23,807 bases of DNA from NCBI GenBank assembly GCA_008931825.1, contig QXVZ01033930.1, forward strand, positions 1 to 23,807. The letters are read 5' to 3'. Below, piece by piece: positions 11,031 through 20,680 of this stretch; within the stretch, counting starts at the first letter, position 1; each line of letters opens with the position of its first letter. The notes under the pieces were generated by a model. The model was not told the origin of the DNA, ran no database searches, and was given only the letters and a program-made list of their open reading frames with translations. This DNA comes from Phallusia fumigata (lineage: Eukaryota > Chordata > Ascidiacea > Phlebobranchia > Ascidiidae). The position numbers and the translations under genes were made by a program.

Positions 11031-11053
11031 AATCTTGATTGTTAATCAAGATT
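11031..11053. repeat. Perfect inverted repeat, 10-bp arms, followed by a T run
   Basis: AATCTTGATT and AATCAAGATT flank GTT, and a T run follows immediately. It is about 60 bp beyond the proposed 3' end of the GT54 gene. A partial third copy (TCAATCAAGA) lies near 11083. Confidence 0.6.
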
Positions 11054-11115
11054 TTTTTGTCATTCAAAATATATATTTTGTCAATCAAGAAGAATGGCCC
11101 AAATAGTGTTTTGAA

Positions 11116-13337
11116 TCATTGATCACTGATGATGGCCTGAGTTATTACCGAAGCGTTTGCTGAATAAAGCGTGTCGTTTTTAAGAACTGTTTGGGGCAAT
11201 ATACTTTTGTATGTATTAAACGTGACGCTCTGAAACAAGACAGGGTCCAGGAACATGCGTTTGAGATTGTGAGGAAAACCAATGAACCTTTAAAATTCTT
11301 CCTCCACGTCTGGGGGCGATAATGGCATACTAATGGTGGTGTAATTTGGCACTGTTCATCGCTCGATGCCAAAACTTGTCCTCGAAGAAACTCTGCATCA
11401 AAAATGGAAACGTCAGTTTGGGCCAATTAATTACCTTTAACCATTATTCTCTAACTTACTTTCCCAAGTGTTTAAACAAGTCTCCTTTGTAATCTCTTAT
11501 CAGCATATTGCTTTTCGTTTTACAAACTTCCGCCGTTTCGCTGTAGCCGCATCGTTTGTTTCGAACAAAATCCCAGTACAGCCAATCGAGTGGTTTCGCG
11601 TCCCAAAACATCGCCACGAACTCGGCAAATTCTCGCGTCGATTTGTAGTGAAATAACTTTCCCGCCCCTCCGACTTTGGTAAATGTGCAGTATTCCCATG
11701 TGTCGGTGGGTTTCTCTTCAGCGAACTAAAGAAAAGGTGGTTGGGCAACAAAGCGTTTTTTGAGAACAAAAAATTCCTGAAACTATTTTTGTCAAGGATT
11801 AACGTATGCAAGGAAAAAAGGCTAAATTTGTTTACGTCTAGAACTAGGAATAGCGCGTGTGGGTAGCAGGATATGATTGGCTTGTGTGTTGGAAAATAAT
11901 GGGCTTCCACACAACGCACGCAATTTACCACACTTTCTCTAATTACCTTCAATATNCATGTGTCGGTGGGTTTCTCTTCAGCGAACTGCAAAAATGATGG
12001 TTGGGCAACAAAGCGTTTTTTGAGAACAAAAAATTCCTAAAACTATTTTTGTCAAGGATTAACGTATGCAAGGAAAAAAGGCTAAATTTGTTTACGTCTA
12101 GAACTAGTAATAGCGCGTGTGGGTAGCAGGATATGATTGGCTTATGTGTTGGAAATTATTGGGCTTCCACACAACGTACGCAATTTACCACACTTGCTCT
12201 AGTAACCTTCAATATCTCCGACATATAGTTGTTTGCTGCTTGTACGTCATCCTCCATCATTAGAAAAAACGTCGGGTCAATATATCGTACGACGTAGGAC
12301 ATAAGGAAGGCCATGTCAAGATTCTGTTTCGACCTCCATCGAATTCGTTCCATCTTATCGTTAAAGTTTGGAACGAGCTTGTTCTCCCAGTTGGGATGTA
12401 ATTCTCGTGGTGGTCCGATAAGCTAAGGGAAAAACCTAATTAGTATTCTTTTACATTCTACCACAACCAAATAGTCAATCGGAAGCGGGCATGTTTGGTG
12501 TTTCGATGCACCTCATTTAGTTTGTTCGTATTGGCTAAGTTTTACGTTCGTATTTGAGGCACAAAATGGCAAAGATGTGAGTTACTTTCATACCACTACA
12601 TGCAGTACATCCCCATAACTTAAGCATGTGTGACTAGTTCGCTTATGTCGCGGATGCATATTACAATTTTGTGGTTTATTTCCCAGACTTTAGTAAATCT
12701 ATTACCACCTTACCAAATTTGCTTCTACTTCCTCTGCATTAAGCAAAAATGTTTGAGTGATTAAACATTAGCAACATAAAGTGGAAGAAAGTTCTGATAA
12801 AGCCTATGGGGATTTAACCTTGTGGAAATGTCCATATTTTACACCACACGCCCTGTAAAATAACAAACTGTAATAACAAAGAATATAACTCACATGTATC
12901 ATTTTCATTTCAAACTCCTCCCGAAATTCATCGTACAGTTGTTTCGCCTGGCTTTCAAAAACGGTAGCCTGGTTGTCGGCGAGGTACACCACAAAGAGGG
13001 TGTTCTGCTTCTGCAAGGTGGTTAGAGGCTCGATCATATACCGTAATGTTGCATTTAAATAAGATTTCCCTTGTCGTAGAACGCTAGGAATGGCAATCAG
13101 CATGTATGGCTGTAACTTCCCTGAACCGAATTGAAACTGGGGGAAGTAACCATCTTGAACCTGAAGACCCATTGAAGAGTTTTTTTGTACTCCTTTCAAA
13201 GCGGGGTTTAATTTGAACGTCGGTGTGTAAGGTTTCACTCGAAAGGTTGCACTGTTTAACTGCAGCTGCTGTGCGATGATGCAGATTGCTACCAGTACAA
13301 ATACTGCCGAAGCAAGTGCCTTTATATATTTTATCAT
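11116..13337 (-). CDS. GT54-family N-acetylglucosaminyltransferase (MGAT4-like), type II Golgi enzyme
   Basis: MGAT4 enzymes add beta-1,4-GlcNAc to the alpha-1,3-mannose arm of N-glycans in the Golgi. Minus-strand exons: 13337-12894, 12422-12207, 11725-11460 and 11287 to about 11149, or reading on to TGA at 11118-11116. Read-through gives about 365 residues. There is a short cytosolic N-terminus with a membrane anchor at about residues 5-22 (ALASAVFVLVAICII), then a stem. The catalytic region has AIPSVLRQGKSYLNATLRYM, VVYLADN, RIRWRSKQNLDMAFLM (vertebrate RVRWRTKQNLDYCFLM), the metal-binding EDD at 12246-12254, FAEEKPTDTWEY, GKLF and FKHLG. Exon 3 aligns without gaps to MGAT4 over FAxxxPxxxWxxxxFxxxGxxGKxF. 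Exon 4 (SVTFNTYKSILPQ) aligns more weakly and its acceptor is poor. No C-terminal lectin-like exon was found downstream, so the enzyme may be truncated. The assembled order is disturbed by the N and repeat at 11697-12215. Confidence 0.75.
11697..11955. repeat. Direct repeat copy A (259 bp) flanking the N
   Basis: This copy covers the first 29 nt of GT54 exon 3, all of intron 2 and the last 9 nt of exon 2. It matches 11957-12215 at the same length, with no indel and about 14 substitutions. It has its own usable donor (AAG|GTAATT) and acceptor (CTTTAG). Confidence 0.9.
11956..11956. other. Assembly gap (single N)
   Basis: This is the only ambiguous base I noticed. It falls exactly between two 259-bp direct repeats and inside the GT54 gene, as expected at an unmerged join of two overlapping contig ends. 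Confidence 0.9.
11957..12215. repeat. Direct repeat copy B (259 bp) flanking the N
   Basis: Second copy of 11697-11955. It continues without a break into the rest of GT54 exon 2 (to 12422), while copy A continues into the rest of exon 3. Intron 2 here has donor AAG|GTTACT and acceptor TTTGCAG. Confidence 0.9.
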
Positions 13338-14900
13338 TATGACAACCTACATCAAACTTGAATCCCTGCAAATCATTACAAACCTAAAATTAACAGGAAG
13401 ATATGCGTCCTGCCCTGTTTAGAGAAGTTATCTAAACTGATGATGGGAACGTTGGTAACTGGTCATATGAAACCGATGTCCAACAAAAACACTACTTCAA
13501 CAGCACAACGTTCGCGCGATTGTATTCTGGCCTACGTACGTGGGAGTTCTAGCTTCATTCTACGCATTTCCCTTCCGCCTTTATTGTTACCTCTCGAAAC
13601 TAACTGACTTCTAGTGTCCTGAATGATAGGAACCTGTTTTCAGTGTTTGCCAATTATGGCACTTATTGCAAGATTAACTTTTCTTGTGAGTAATTTTGAA
13701 TTAACCACCGTGGAACGAAGAACGTTATTATATCCCTGTTGTTGATTTCTTTCTCCTCTGTTCTAGAAAACACATTTTCACTCCATTTTGACACAAACAA
13801 GATTTCCTTCTGGCAAATTCTGGCAAACACGACGGCTTAGGCAACTCGCTTCGTAAAGGACCAAGACCGATCAGAAAGTTGCTACGTCACATCCGGTTCT
13901 GTACTTGACTAGTTTAACCGTTAATCATACTGCGGTGAATGGATCATTTGCTTATTAGTCTTACATCCTTATTTCTGCAGCACATGAAACTTTAACAAGC
14001 GACTGTTGGTTCTCAGTTTACGTTTTTTGTCCATCTGCATCCGCGATTGCACACTGCACGAACAACTAGTCGCGTCAATGTGGGAGCCGGGCCAGTTTTA
14101 ACCGATCACGACAAAGCGCGTTGTGATACTGCACGAAGCTTACATGCTGCCTAACCGCTTGTACCCAACTCAGCAACAAAAATCGTTTGTTTACCGGTTT
14201 CTCATAGAAACAAAAAAGCGGTTTTACTTTTTATGAACGTTTTCTAGTTAATCGGAATGATTTTTATTGGTTTGTTTACCGATTTTTGTCAAAATTACGT
14301 GTATAGCCATTTTTGTATCGATTGTTTGCTTTGTATAAATGTCAAAACACTTGCTGGTTAACCTGACAGTGCCTTGACTGCATCCTGATTTAAACCAGCA
14401 AAGTTTTATTGGTTTAGGATGAGGCTTAAGTATTGTTTTACATTCACATTTGGTATAGCGCCATAAGGTACAATACTTAAAAAACGGTTTGTCCTAAATT
14501 GCATTCGTACAATGTGCATTTTCCATGCCACTACCGGAAGCACTTCCCATATCAATTGGGTTTTAAAAAGCAGGTGAACAGTAAAGGAAACATATTTCGA
14601 AGGCTTTGCGTTTTTTACTACCACATTTACATGTTTTAACTACATTGACTTGTATTTGATTTATTGTTCTTAAAGGTTTGATTATATTTTGTCTTTTAGT
14701 GCCTTTGTGTTTCACAATTATGTGTTGTATCATTCACTTAACAAACGCTTTCGGTTTTGTCTGTATGTCTAAATTGATGTTCCTGAATAACCCTAACAAA
14801 CACGATTGTACTTACCAAAGTAATAGCTGCTAATTCGTATTGCTAAAAATGCACTTTGTAACACTATTTAGTCTTATTTTGCCTCAACAATTTTGACTCC
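13338..14900. other. Intergenic: 5' flank of GT54 gene and 3' flank of the preceding array unit
   Basis: An acceptor-like TTTGCAG at about 13366-13372 (minus) lies 28 nt upstream of the GT54 ATG and could be a 5' UTR splice or spliced-leader acceptor. The sequence near 13660-13705 recurs near 17298-17340 as part of the segmental duplication. No credible coding exon was found in the rest. Confidence 0.5.
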
Positions 14901-15209
14901 TCACAGTTCAAGCAACTCTAAGTAAAACTTGGTCGCTGAGCCGCACCAAATATTGAACGCTACATCTAATCTTGTACATTTAAAATTGTACGTCGTCTTA
15001 CAAGATGTCTGCCGCCCCAGGCTGTTGACGAATTCGTAACTTAATGTGTCTCGTTTGTGGTGAACTCGGTTATAGATTTTGTGCTTAAATTCACTGCCGT
15101 TTCTGGCTTCACAGATGTTTGAGACCATAGCTTGTAAATTCGTGTCTGCGGGGTTTGGGAAAATAACCAATCTTACCCTTTTGCAATAATTTCGAAACAG
15201 GTCCGAGAA
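14901..15209 (-). CDS. MGAT4-like C-terminal (lectin-like) last exon, 102 codons plus stop, intact
   Basis: Open frame after a TTTTTGTTGTAG acceptor (AG at 15211-15210), starting in phase 0 at 15209 and ending in TGA at 14903-14901. It encodes FSDLFRNYCKRVRLVIFPNP at the start and TRLDVAFNIWCGSATKFYLE near the end. The spacing of RxRLxxF, PxDxxL and the closing TRLxVxF...ELLEL resembles the C-terminal lectin-like domain of MGAT4 (LRLERFFF, PEDKLF, LRLSIQ...LSEIFL). Its phase fits a donor (TCG|GTAATA) in GT54 exon 4. By position it would be the last exon of the decayed copy upstream of it on the minus strand, yet its own frame is unbroken. The family call is by pattern and is moderate. Confidence 0.5.
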   Translation of the reverse strand, partial: FSDLFRNYCKRVRLVIFPNPADTNLQAMVSNICEARNGSEFKHKIYNRVHHKRDTLSYEFVNSLGRQTSCKTTYNFKCTRLDVAFNIWCGSATKFYLELLEL

Positions 15210-15699
15210 CTACAACAAAAAGTTAATATACTTCATTTACATCCGAACGGCAAGTACTGATGTTTGGATCATGTGCTTCAGCATTAAATCTTCCCTTCCA
15301 TATTCAATTAGGTATTTTAATGTGGAAAAAATATTAGCCTGTTGATACTCTTTATTAATCTCCAAACAATAATTCCTAAAGTACAAGCAGCCTGAACCTT
15401 TTAAATTACATAGCCTGCAATTTAGGCTGGTTTATGCTGGTTCTTCAAATAACCCTGGTTGAAAAAGTTTGCATTTAAAAACAGGTATTTTGGGACACTA
15501 AAGACGGATCTGTTCATCACTATTTTTTAAAAAATATGGCCATAATATTGTTTTTAAAACATCACTGCGTTGTTGCCGAGGCTTTCGCTGATAAAAGCAT
15601 GTCGTTTTCAAGAACTATTTGGGCAGTATACTTTTGATACGATACATGTTAAACATGATGCTCATGACAGTGCCTACATGTTAAACATGATGAAACATG
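15210..15699. other. Spacer between the C-terminal exon and the decayed GT54 copy
   Basis: Similarity to the 3' end of the intact GT54 gene (about 11130-11230) starts near 15570 and runs on through the pseudogene. A 32/33-bp tandem duplication (ACATGTTAAACATGATG then CATGACAGTGCCT) occupies 15644-15708. Nothing coding was seen. Confidence 0.5.
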
Positions 15700-15708
15700 A
15701 CAGTGCCT
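15644..15708. repeat. 32/33-bp direct tandem duplication
   Basis: Two consecutive copies each begin ACATGTTAAACATGATG and end CATGACAGTGCCT. The intact paralogous region has only one diverged equivalent, so the duplication arose after the copy was made. Confidence 0.7.
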
Positions 15709-17286
15709 AAGAGCATGCGTTTGTAGCCTTGTGAAATCCTGAAAAAACTAATGAACCTTTATTCTTCCATCACGTCGGCGAGAATGGCGTACTAATGGTG
15801 GTGTAATTTGGTAATGATCATCACTGTATGTCAAAGCTTGGCCTCGAAGAAACTCTGTGTCAAAAAGTGAAACGTCACTTTTGCCCAATCATTTAACTTC
15901 ACCATTCTCTGACTTACTTTCCCAAGTGTTTAAACAAGTCTCCTTTGTAATCTTTTGTCGGCATTTTGCTTTTCGTTTTGTAAATTTTCGCCGTTTCGCT
16001 GTTTCGTTTGTTTCGAACAAATTCCAGTACAGCCAATCGAGTGGTTTCGCGTCCCAAAACATCGCCCAGACTAAGCAAATTCTCTGTTCGACTTGTAGTG
16101 AATTAACTTTCCCGTCTCTCCGACTTTGGTAAATATGCAGTATTTCCAGGTGTCGGTGGGTTGGGCGACGAAATGTTTTTTGAAAAACGCAAAATTCCCG
16201 AAAATTTTCGTGTCAAGGATTAACATGTGCAAGCGAAATAGCAAAATTTGTTTGTGGTTAGGAATAGTAAAGACGCGTTTGGGTATCGAGATCCAGTGGC
16301 TAGATCTGTTGGAAGTGGGCATAAAACGCGCAATGTACCACATTTGCTTCAATTAGATTCAGTATCTCGGACATATTGTTATTTGCTGTTTGTACGTCAT
16401 CCTCCATCATTAGGAAAAACGTCGGGTCAATATATCGTATGACGTAGGACACAAGGAAGGCCACATAAAGATTCTGTTTCGACCTCCATCAAATTCGTTC
16501 TATCTTGTCGTTAAAGTTTGGGACGATCTTGTTCTCCCAATTTGGATGTAATTATCGTGGTGGTCAGATAAGCTGACGGAAAAACCTAATTAGTATTTCA
16601 TTACATTCTACCACAACTAGATGGCCAATTGGACGCAAGCACGCTTAATATTTCGATGCACCCTGGTTATTTTGTTCGTATTGGTTAGGTTTTACGTTCG
16701 TATTTAAAGCACACAATCGCAAAGATGTGCCTTCCTTTCGTACAGCTACACGTCGTACATCTATGTAAACAAACTTAAGCATTTGTGGCTGATTTGCCTA
16801 TGTCATGGATGTATTACAATTTTGTGGTTTATTTCCCAGGGTTTAGGGAATCCATCAACGCTGTACCAAATTTGCTTCTACTTTTTCTGCATTTGGCAAA
16901 AAGGTTTGAGTAATTACATGTTAGCAACATAAAGTGGAAGGAAGTCCTATTAAGCCTGTGGGGGTTTAACATTGTGGAAATGTTGTCGGCGAGGTACACC
17001 ACAAAGACATGGTTATTCTGCTTCTGCACGCTGGTTAGAAGCTCGATCATATACCGTAGCGTTGTGTATAAATAGGATTTTCTTTGTCGTAGAGCACTGG
17101 GGATGGCGATTATCAAGACCCATCGAAGCGTTTTGTGTGCCTTTTAAAACGGCGTTCAAGTTGATATTTGGCGTGTAGGATTTCAATCGAAAGGTTGAAT
17201 TGTTTAACTGCAGCTGCTGTGCGATGATGCAGATTTGCTACCAGTACAAACATTGCAGAAGCAAAGCCTTTAACAAATGCCTTCAT
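15700..17286 (-). pseudogene. Decayed tandem copy of the GT54 (MGAT4-like) gene
   Basis: It matches the intact copy at 11116-13337 in the same order and orientation. Exon 1 remnant: 17286-16982. The anchor begins well (MKAFVKGFASAMFVLVA), then a 1-nt insertion shifts the frame, about 66 nt are deleted in the stem, and the 3' end of the exon is deleted into the intron. Exon 2 remnant: 16572-16357, with three in-frame stops (for example TGA 16566-16564) and a donor changed from AAG|GT to AAT|CT. Its EDD is still readable. Exon 3 remnant: about 16175-15918, with FAEF replaced by a stop plus a 1-nt deletion. Exon 4 remnant: near 15756-15700, also broken. It cannot encode a full enzyme. Confidence 0.9.
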
Positions 17287-17340
17287 TGCCGGAGCAATGC
17301 ACTTATTGCAAGAGTAACTTTTCTTGTGAGTAATTTTTAA

Positions 17341-17478
17341 ACATCTTGTACATTCAAATATTGTACATCATCTTACATGATGACTGCTGCTCCAGGCTGT
17401 TTACGAGTTCGCAACCTCACGCGTCACGTTTTATGCTGTAGTCGGGCCCACGTTTTTGTGCTTAAATACACTGCCGTG
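17341..17478 (-). pseudogene. Decayed fragment of a further MGAT4-like C-terminal exon
   Basis: Plus-strand 17341-17478 matches 14961-15105, with shared landmarks CTTGTACATT, CCAGGCTGTT and GTGCTTAAAT.CACTGCCGT. In the minus-strand frame of the intact exon it soon meets a TAA and has small indels. It directly abuts the upstream flank of the GT54 pseudogene, which implies at least a third array unit, now mostly deleted. Confidence 0.75.
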
Positions 17479-17726
17479 CCTACTACAGTAAAAAGCTAGT
17501 ATTTTTTTATGTTTAGGTCATTTTTCAGCATCAAATTTTTCCACGTATTTTCAATTAAGTGTTATAATACAGAAGAAATATCTCAATTACATTTAATTAT
17601 AATTTTCAAGTACAATTCCGAAATTTGCAATTGGCAATTCCGGGATCTGCCCAAAAGCCGTCATGCTAATAATAAATTTGACATTACAAAATCGCAAAAA
17701 AGAAACAAAAACAGTTGTGTTCTATT

Positions 17727-17732
17727 TTTATT
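17727..17732 (-). promoter_or_regulatory. Polyadenylation signal AATAAA for the KCNMB-like gene
   Basis: TTTATT on the plus strand is AATAAA on the minus strand, about 125 nt after the TAG at 17858-17856. Confidence 0.55.
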
Positions 17733-17855
17733 AAAACGACTCCGCAAAGTTCAATTAAGCGTGTTTAAAGCGTAAGCAAAACGGAACATTTAAAGTCGCC
17801 CCGCAGCGACACGTTGTGGCACAAAAAGAATTAAAACAACGACCCGCGGGTGGCG

Positions 17856-18785
17856 CTACGACGCCGACCAGCTGTTGTAAACGAAGAGTCTGCTCATGCG
17901 CTTAAAGTTTCGCTTCCAAAAGGCCGCACAACCCACGGCGCTTACAATCATGCCACAGATTGGCCATAATATTGAGTACAGCATTGCTTGCTCTGTGATG
18001 AGCCTCTGTAGCATCACTCGGTTACTAGCGGCGTTGTAGTAGCACGTATAGGTGCTGTTGATGCGGCCGTACTTGCGCGCTTGTTCACTAATGCCCGTCA
18101 GTATCGTTTGCTTGTTTCCAGGGCAATAAGTCGGCAAATATGAGCACCTTCTATACAGATAATCGTTGCCGGCGAAATTCAACTCGTTCTGAAAGAGCAG
18201 AAGTGCTGTAGTGTTGGATAACGTAGCCGACGCCGCACGTTTTTTTCTTGTGCTTAGCGCTCCCATTTCGGTGCTGCCGCTGTCGCCATTTTCCAGCCAC
18301 AGACTTCGCTTCGTCCTGTTCGCGACCGCCGAAGCCGACGTCAGAGGCGTGACGTAGATTTGCAAACACGGAAAAACGTTGACGATCCCGTGTGACGCCA
18401 CCGAGCTTACGTAGCAGCTTGAATTTCCGTTGTAGAATGTGTTGACCACTACGCAAACAAGCACGTTGTTGTATGTTTAAACAGCACCATGATAATGATC
18501 TGCGGCGTAGGATTAGAATTTGTAATGCTTAAAAGTTAAACATATTACAACCGAGTAAAGAGACGTTAGAAAATTATGCCAAATTACCATGCTCAATACA
18601 TGCAAACATGGTTACATCAGGCCTACCTGTGCAGTTAACCTGAGTAAAACCTCTGGACTGTAGGCCGGGACCGACGGTCATGATCGTAATGAGAAGGCAC
18701 TCGAATGAGGCAAAAAACATCAATGTAGTGAAGGCAAGAACAACTTGATTCGCGTTTGGACAAACTTTGAACGAAAAACCGCTTC
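17856..18785 (-). CDS. Calcium-activated (BK) potassium channel beta subunit-like protein, 5' end uncertain
   Basis: KCNMB subunits are two-pass membrane proteins that tune BK channel gating. Minus-strand exons: 18785-18627 and 18448-17856 (TAG 17858-17856), joined in phase 1 with GTAGGC donor and GTAG acceptor. TM1 is VVLAFTTLMFFASFECLLIT. The extracellular loop carries the family cysteines in NCT, FPCLQIYV (human PCLQVYV), RRCSYLPTYC and YTCYYN. TM2 is SILWPICGMIVSAVGCAAF, followed by a basic cytosolic tail. The loop is longer than in vertebrates because of an insertion between PCLQIYV and CSYLP. The insertion contains two tetrabasic motifs: RTKR (18317-18306) and RKKR (18248-18237). Sequons NSS, NRT, NTT and NST are present. 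The first coding exon is not certain. The family call is strong; which beta paralogue cannot be said. Confidence 0.85.
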
Positions 18786-18844
18786 CTGAAAAAACAAGCA
18801 TTTGTTTTCACTGGACAGAACGTACACAATTATTTTTAAGGCAC

Positions 18845-18956
18845 CAGATGTCTTTTTGAAAACCCAGGTAAAAAAGTGAATTTGAATCGTTGTAGGAACG
18901 CCCTTTATCAGCATTTGGTAATTATCAGCCAAGACGGCGTGGCGTTTGAAAGACAT
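18845..18956 (-). CDS. Possible first coding exon of the KCNMB-like gene
   Basis: An ATG at 18956-18954 opens MSFKRHAVLADNYQMLIKG and stays open to a GTGCCT donor at 18844-18843. It ends in phase 1, which fits the exon at 18785; the implied intron is 59 nt with a strong TTTTTTCAG acceptor. Joined, the protein would have about 287 residues. The donor is weak and the N-terminus lacks recognisable KCNMB features, so a distant exon is equally possible. Confidence 0.35.
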
Positions 18957-20656
18957 GTACATCTCGCGCTTAAGTAATGATTAACCAGTTCCCATGTTTA
19001 CGGTGTTTGTTTTTCCCGCTTAATGATGCACAGAGTGGCGATAACGGGACAAGAAATAAAACCCTGTGCCTTAATTTCAGTTGTATACATTTAGATCGAT
19101 GTGTTTTATCACACTTGACGATTCATCGCGAAACTACCAAACCTGTACCTATGCTATTTAACTGTGTTGAGAAACGTTTTAGTGGCTGTGTTGCCCCCGG
19201 AGCTGTGTCAACACGATTTCAATGAATCGCCATCTTTGTTACAGCTCTAAAGCCGACAGGGCCTCAGTAAAGCGACGACAGCCTTCGGTTTTATAAGTTT
19301 AGCGTCTCCTTTTCAATGTAAAATAAGCCTTAAGAGACTTTAGAGCTAAGGGGTAAGTAACAATGTCGGTGGGCATAGGGATAGGACGCTGTTTTATCAC
19401 AACTTTCCGGTGTTGTCAAGGACATGCTACATTCGCGAGCAAATCCAGATCAATTCAATGTTTACTGAGATACGTAATTTTTACCAAAATGATACGATTA
19501 AAATCTATGTTACGAACATAACAATCAGGCTTCAAAACTAACGACAATATTTTTTACAACTTTGTAACCGTATTAGGTTCGATAAAACACGTGTTTATTT
19601 AGGTTCATTTTCAAATTTTTCTTCATAAAATCTTTATTTTCACCTATGCGACACTGTGCCTGCCTCAGACAATATCACGTGCAAAGATGAACCTTACCTA
19701 CCACATTTTTTAAGATAGCTGCCAATGCGTATTGACCCAAAACCCAACAGAAAATTTTATGCGCAGTAATTTTAGGCAAAATCAGTCAAAATATTGTGAA
19801 CTGACCAACATCCTTGAAAATGCTTTCCCTTGCGGAATTGTCGCTAGTGCCTCCCATGTCCACAGGTGTCGACCTCTACGCACTGAAACCACGGTCGCAA
19901 CTTGAGTTATAGGGGAACTGTCGCAAAGAGCACTCACTAATCAAACAACAGTGACGACGACAGGATGGAGGGGACCTGAACCGGGCGATTTATACCTCGT
20001 CGCGGTGACTCGCGTTTTTCGGGGTCCCGGGAAAGATATGAGACAAACCGATATGTTGTTTCTGCGTTGCGGATAGACGCTCGTGATCGATACAAACAGC
20101 ATTCCAACGCGTTTTGGCCCAACCGCGGTCGGCGCTATTGCCGTAAGCGCTTGCCAGGAGGCTCGACTTGACAGAAGCTAAGTGGCCCTGATCAATACGC
20201 CTTTGCCAAGCCGTGCATAGATGTATGAAGGACAACGCGTTATTGATCTTTGGCAGCACGTGTAATGGGATCACCCTGCACTTTTATAAGTTACCTAAAC
20301 GCACGTTGGCGACGCACAATTTTTGACAACTCAGTTAAATTGTGCTGCAACGCTCGAAGTGGCAAAACTTAATACGTACATACTTTTCCAGTCATGTGAA
20401 TATTAAAACATTATACATAATTAATATAGTTGATTTTTCGGGATTTCAGGGGGTGTCCCCTCTTGCCCCTACATGCCGTCGCCCACAGCTCGAGCGCCAC
20501 TAGCGCCTGCTGCTCAAACCTTGAGTAGAATTAAGTGATCACCGTGTTTGACTTAATAAAAACTACAGCATGTAGATAAGATGTAATTGCTCAAATTTAG
20601 GTTTGACAACATATGGTGGTTTTGCAAGCAAACAACGTTATATTGGCCACATACAT
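18957..20656. other. Intergenic, nothing assigned
   Basis: This is the 5' flank of the KCNMB-like gene. The minus-strand open frames around 19937-20274 show no domain, and a TATAAAAG (minus, 20288-20281) lies just above them without other promoter support. I see no RNA gene or mobile element here. Confidence 0.4.
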
Positions 20657-20680
20657 TTAAAATGCATGAGATGAAAAACT

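Larger units (their letters stand above)
8865..11115. other. Intergenic, 5' of the J-domain gene and 3' of the GT54 gene
   Basis: AT-rich and mostly featureless. It holds the 5' flank of the J-domain gene, two short perfect inverted repeats (9107-9127 and 11031-11053), and open frames at plus 9183-9512 and minus 9459-9881 that I could not tie to any family. The GT54 gene's missing C-terminal exon would be expected in this interval, but I found no convincing match. Confidence 0.5.

Noticed and set aside
11500..11991. 163-codon minus-strand open frame across the N
   Set aside because: Produced by reading the intron and exon 3 in the wrong frame through the duplicated contig ends; the true exon 3 frame is different.
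15857..16442. Plus-strand open frames over the GT54 pseudogene
   Set aside because: Antisense to the decayed exons; the matching strand is minus and no independent homology is seen.
18151..18456. 101-codon minus-strand frame overlapping the KCNMB-like exon
   Set aside because: Shadow of the true frame, which carries the conserved cysteines and membrane segments.
19937..20274. Overlapping minus-strand open frames below a TATAAAAG
   Set aside because: No domain, no codon pattern typical of the neighbouring genes, and the ATG lies too close to the TATA-like sequence.
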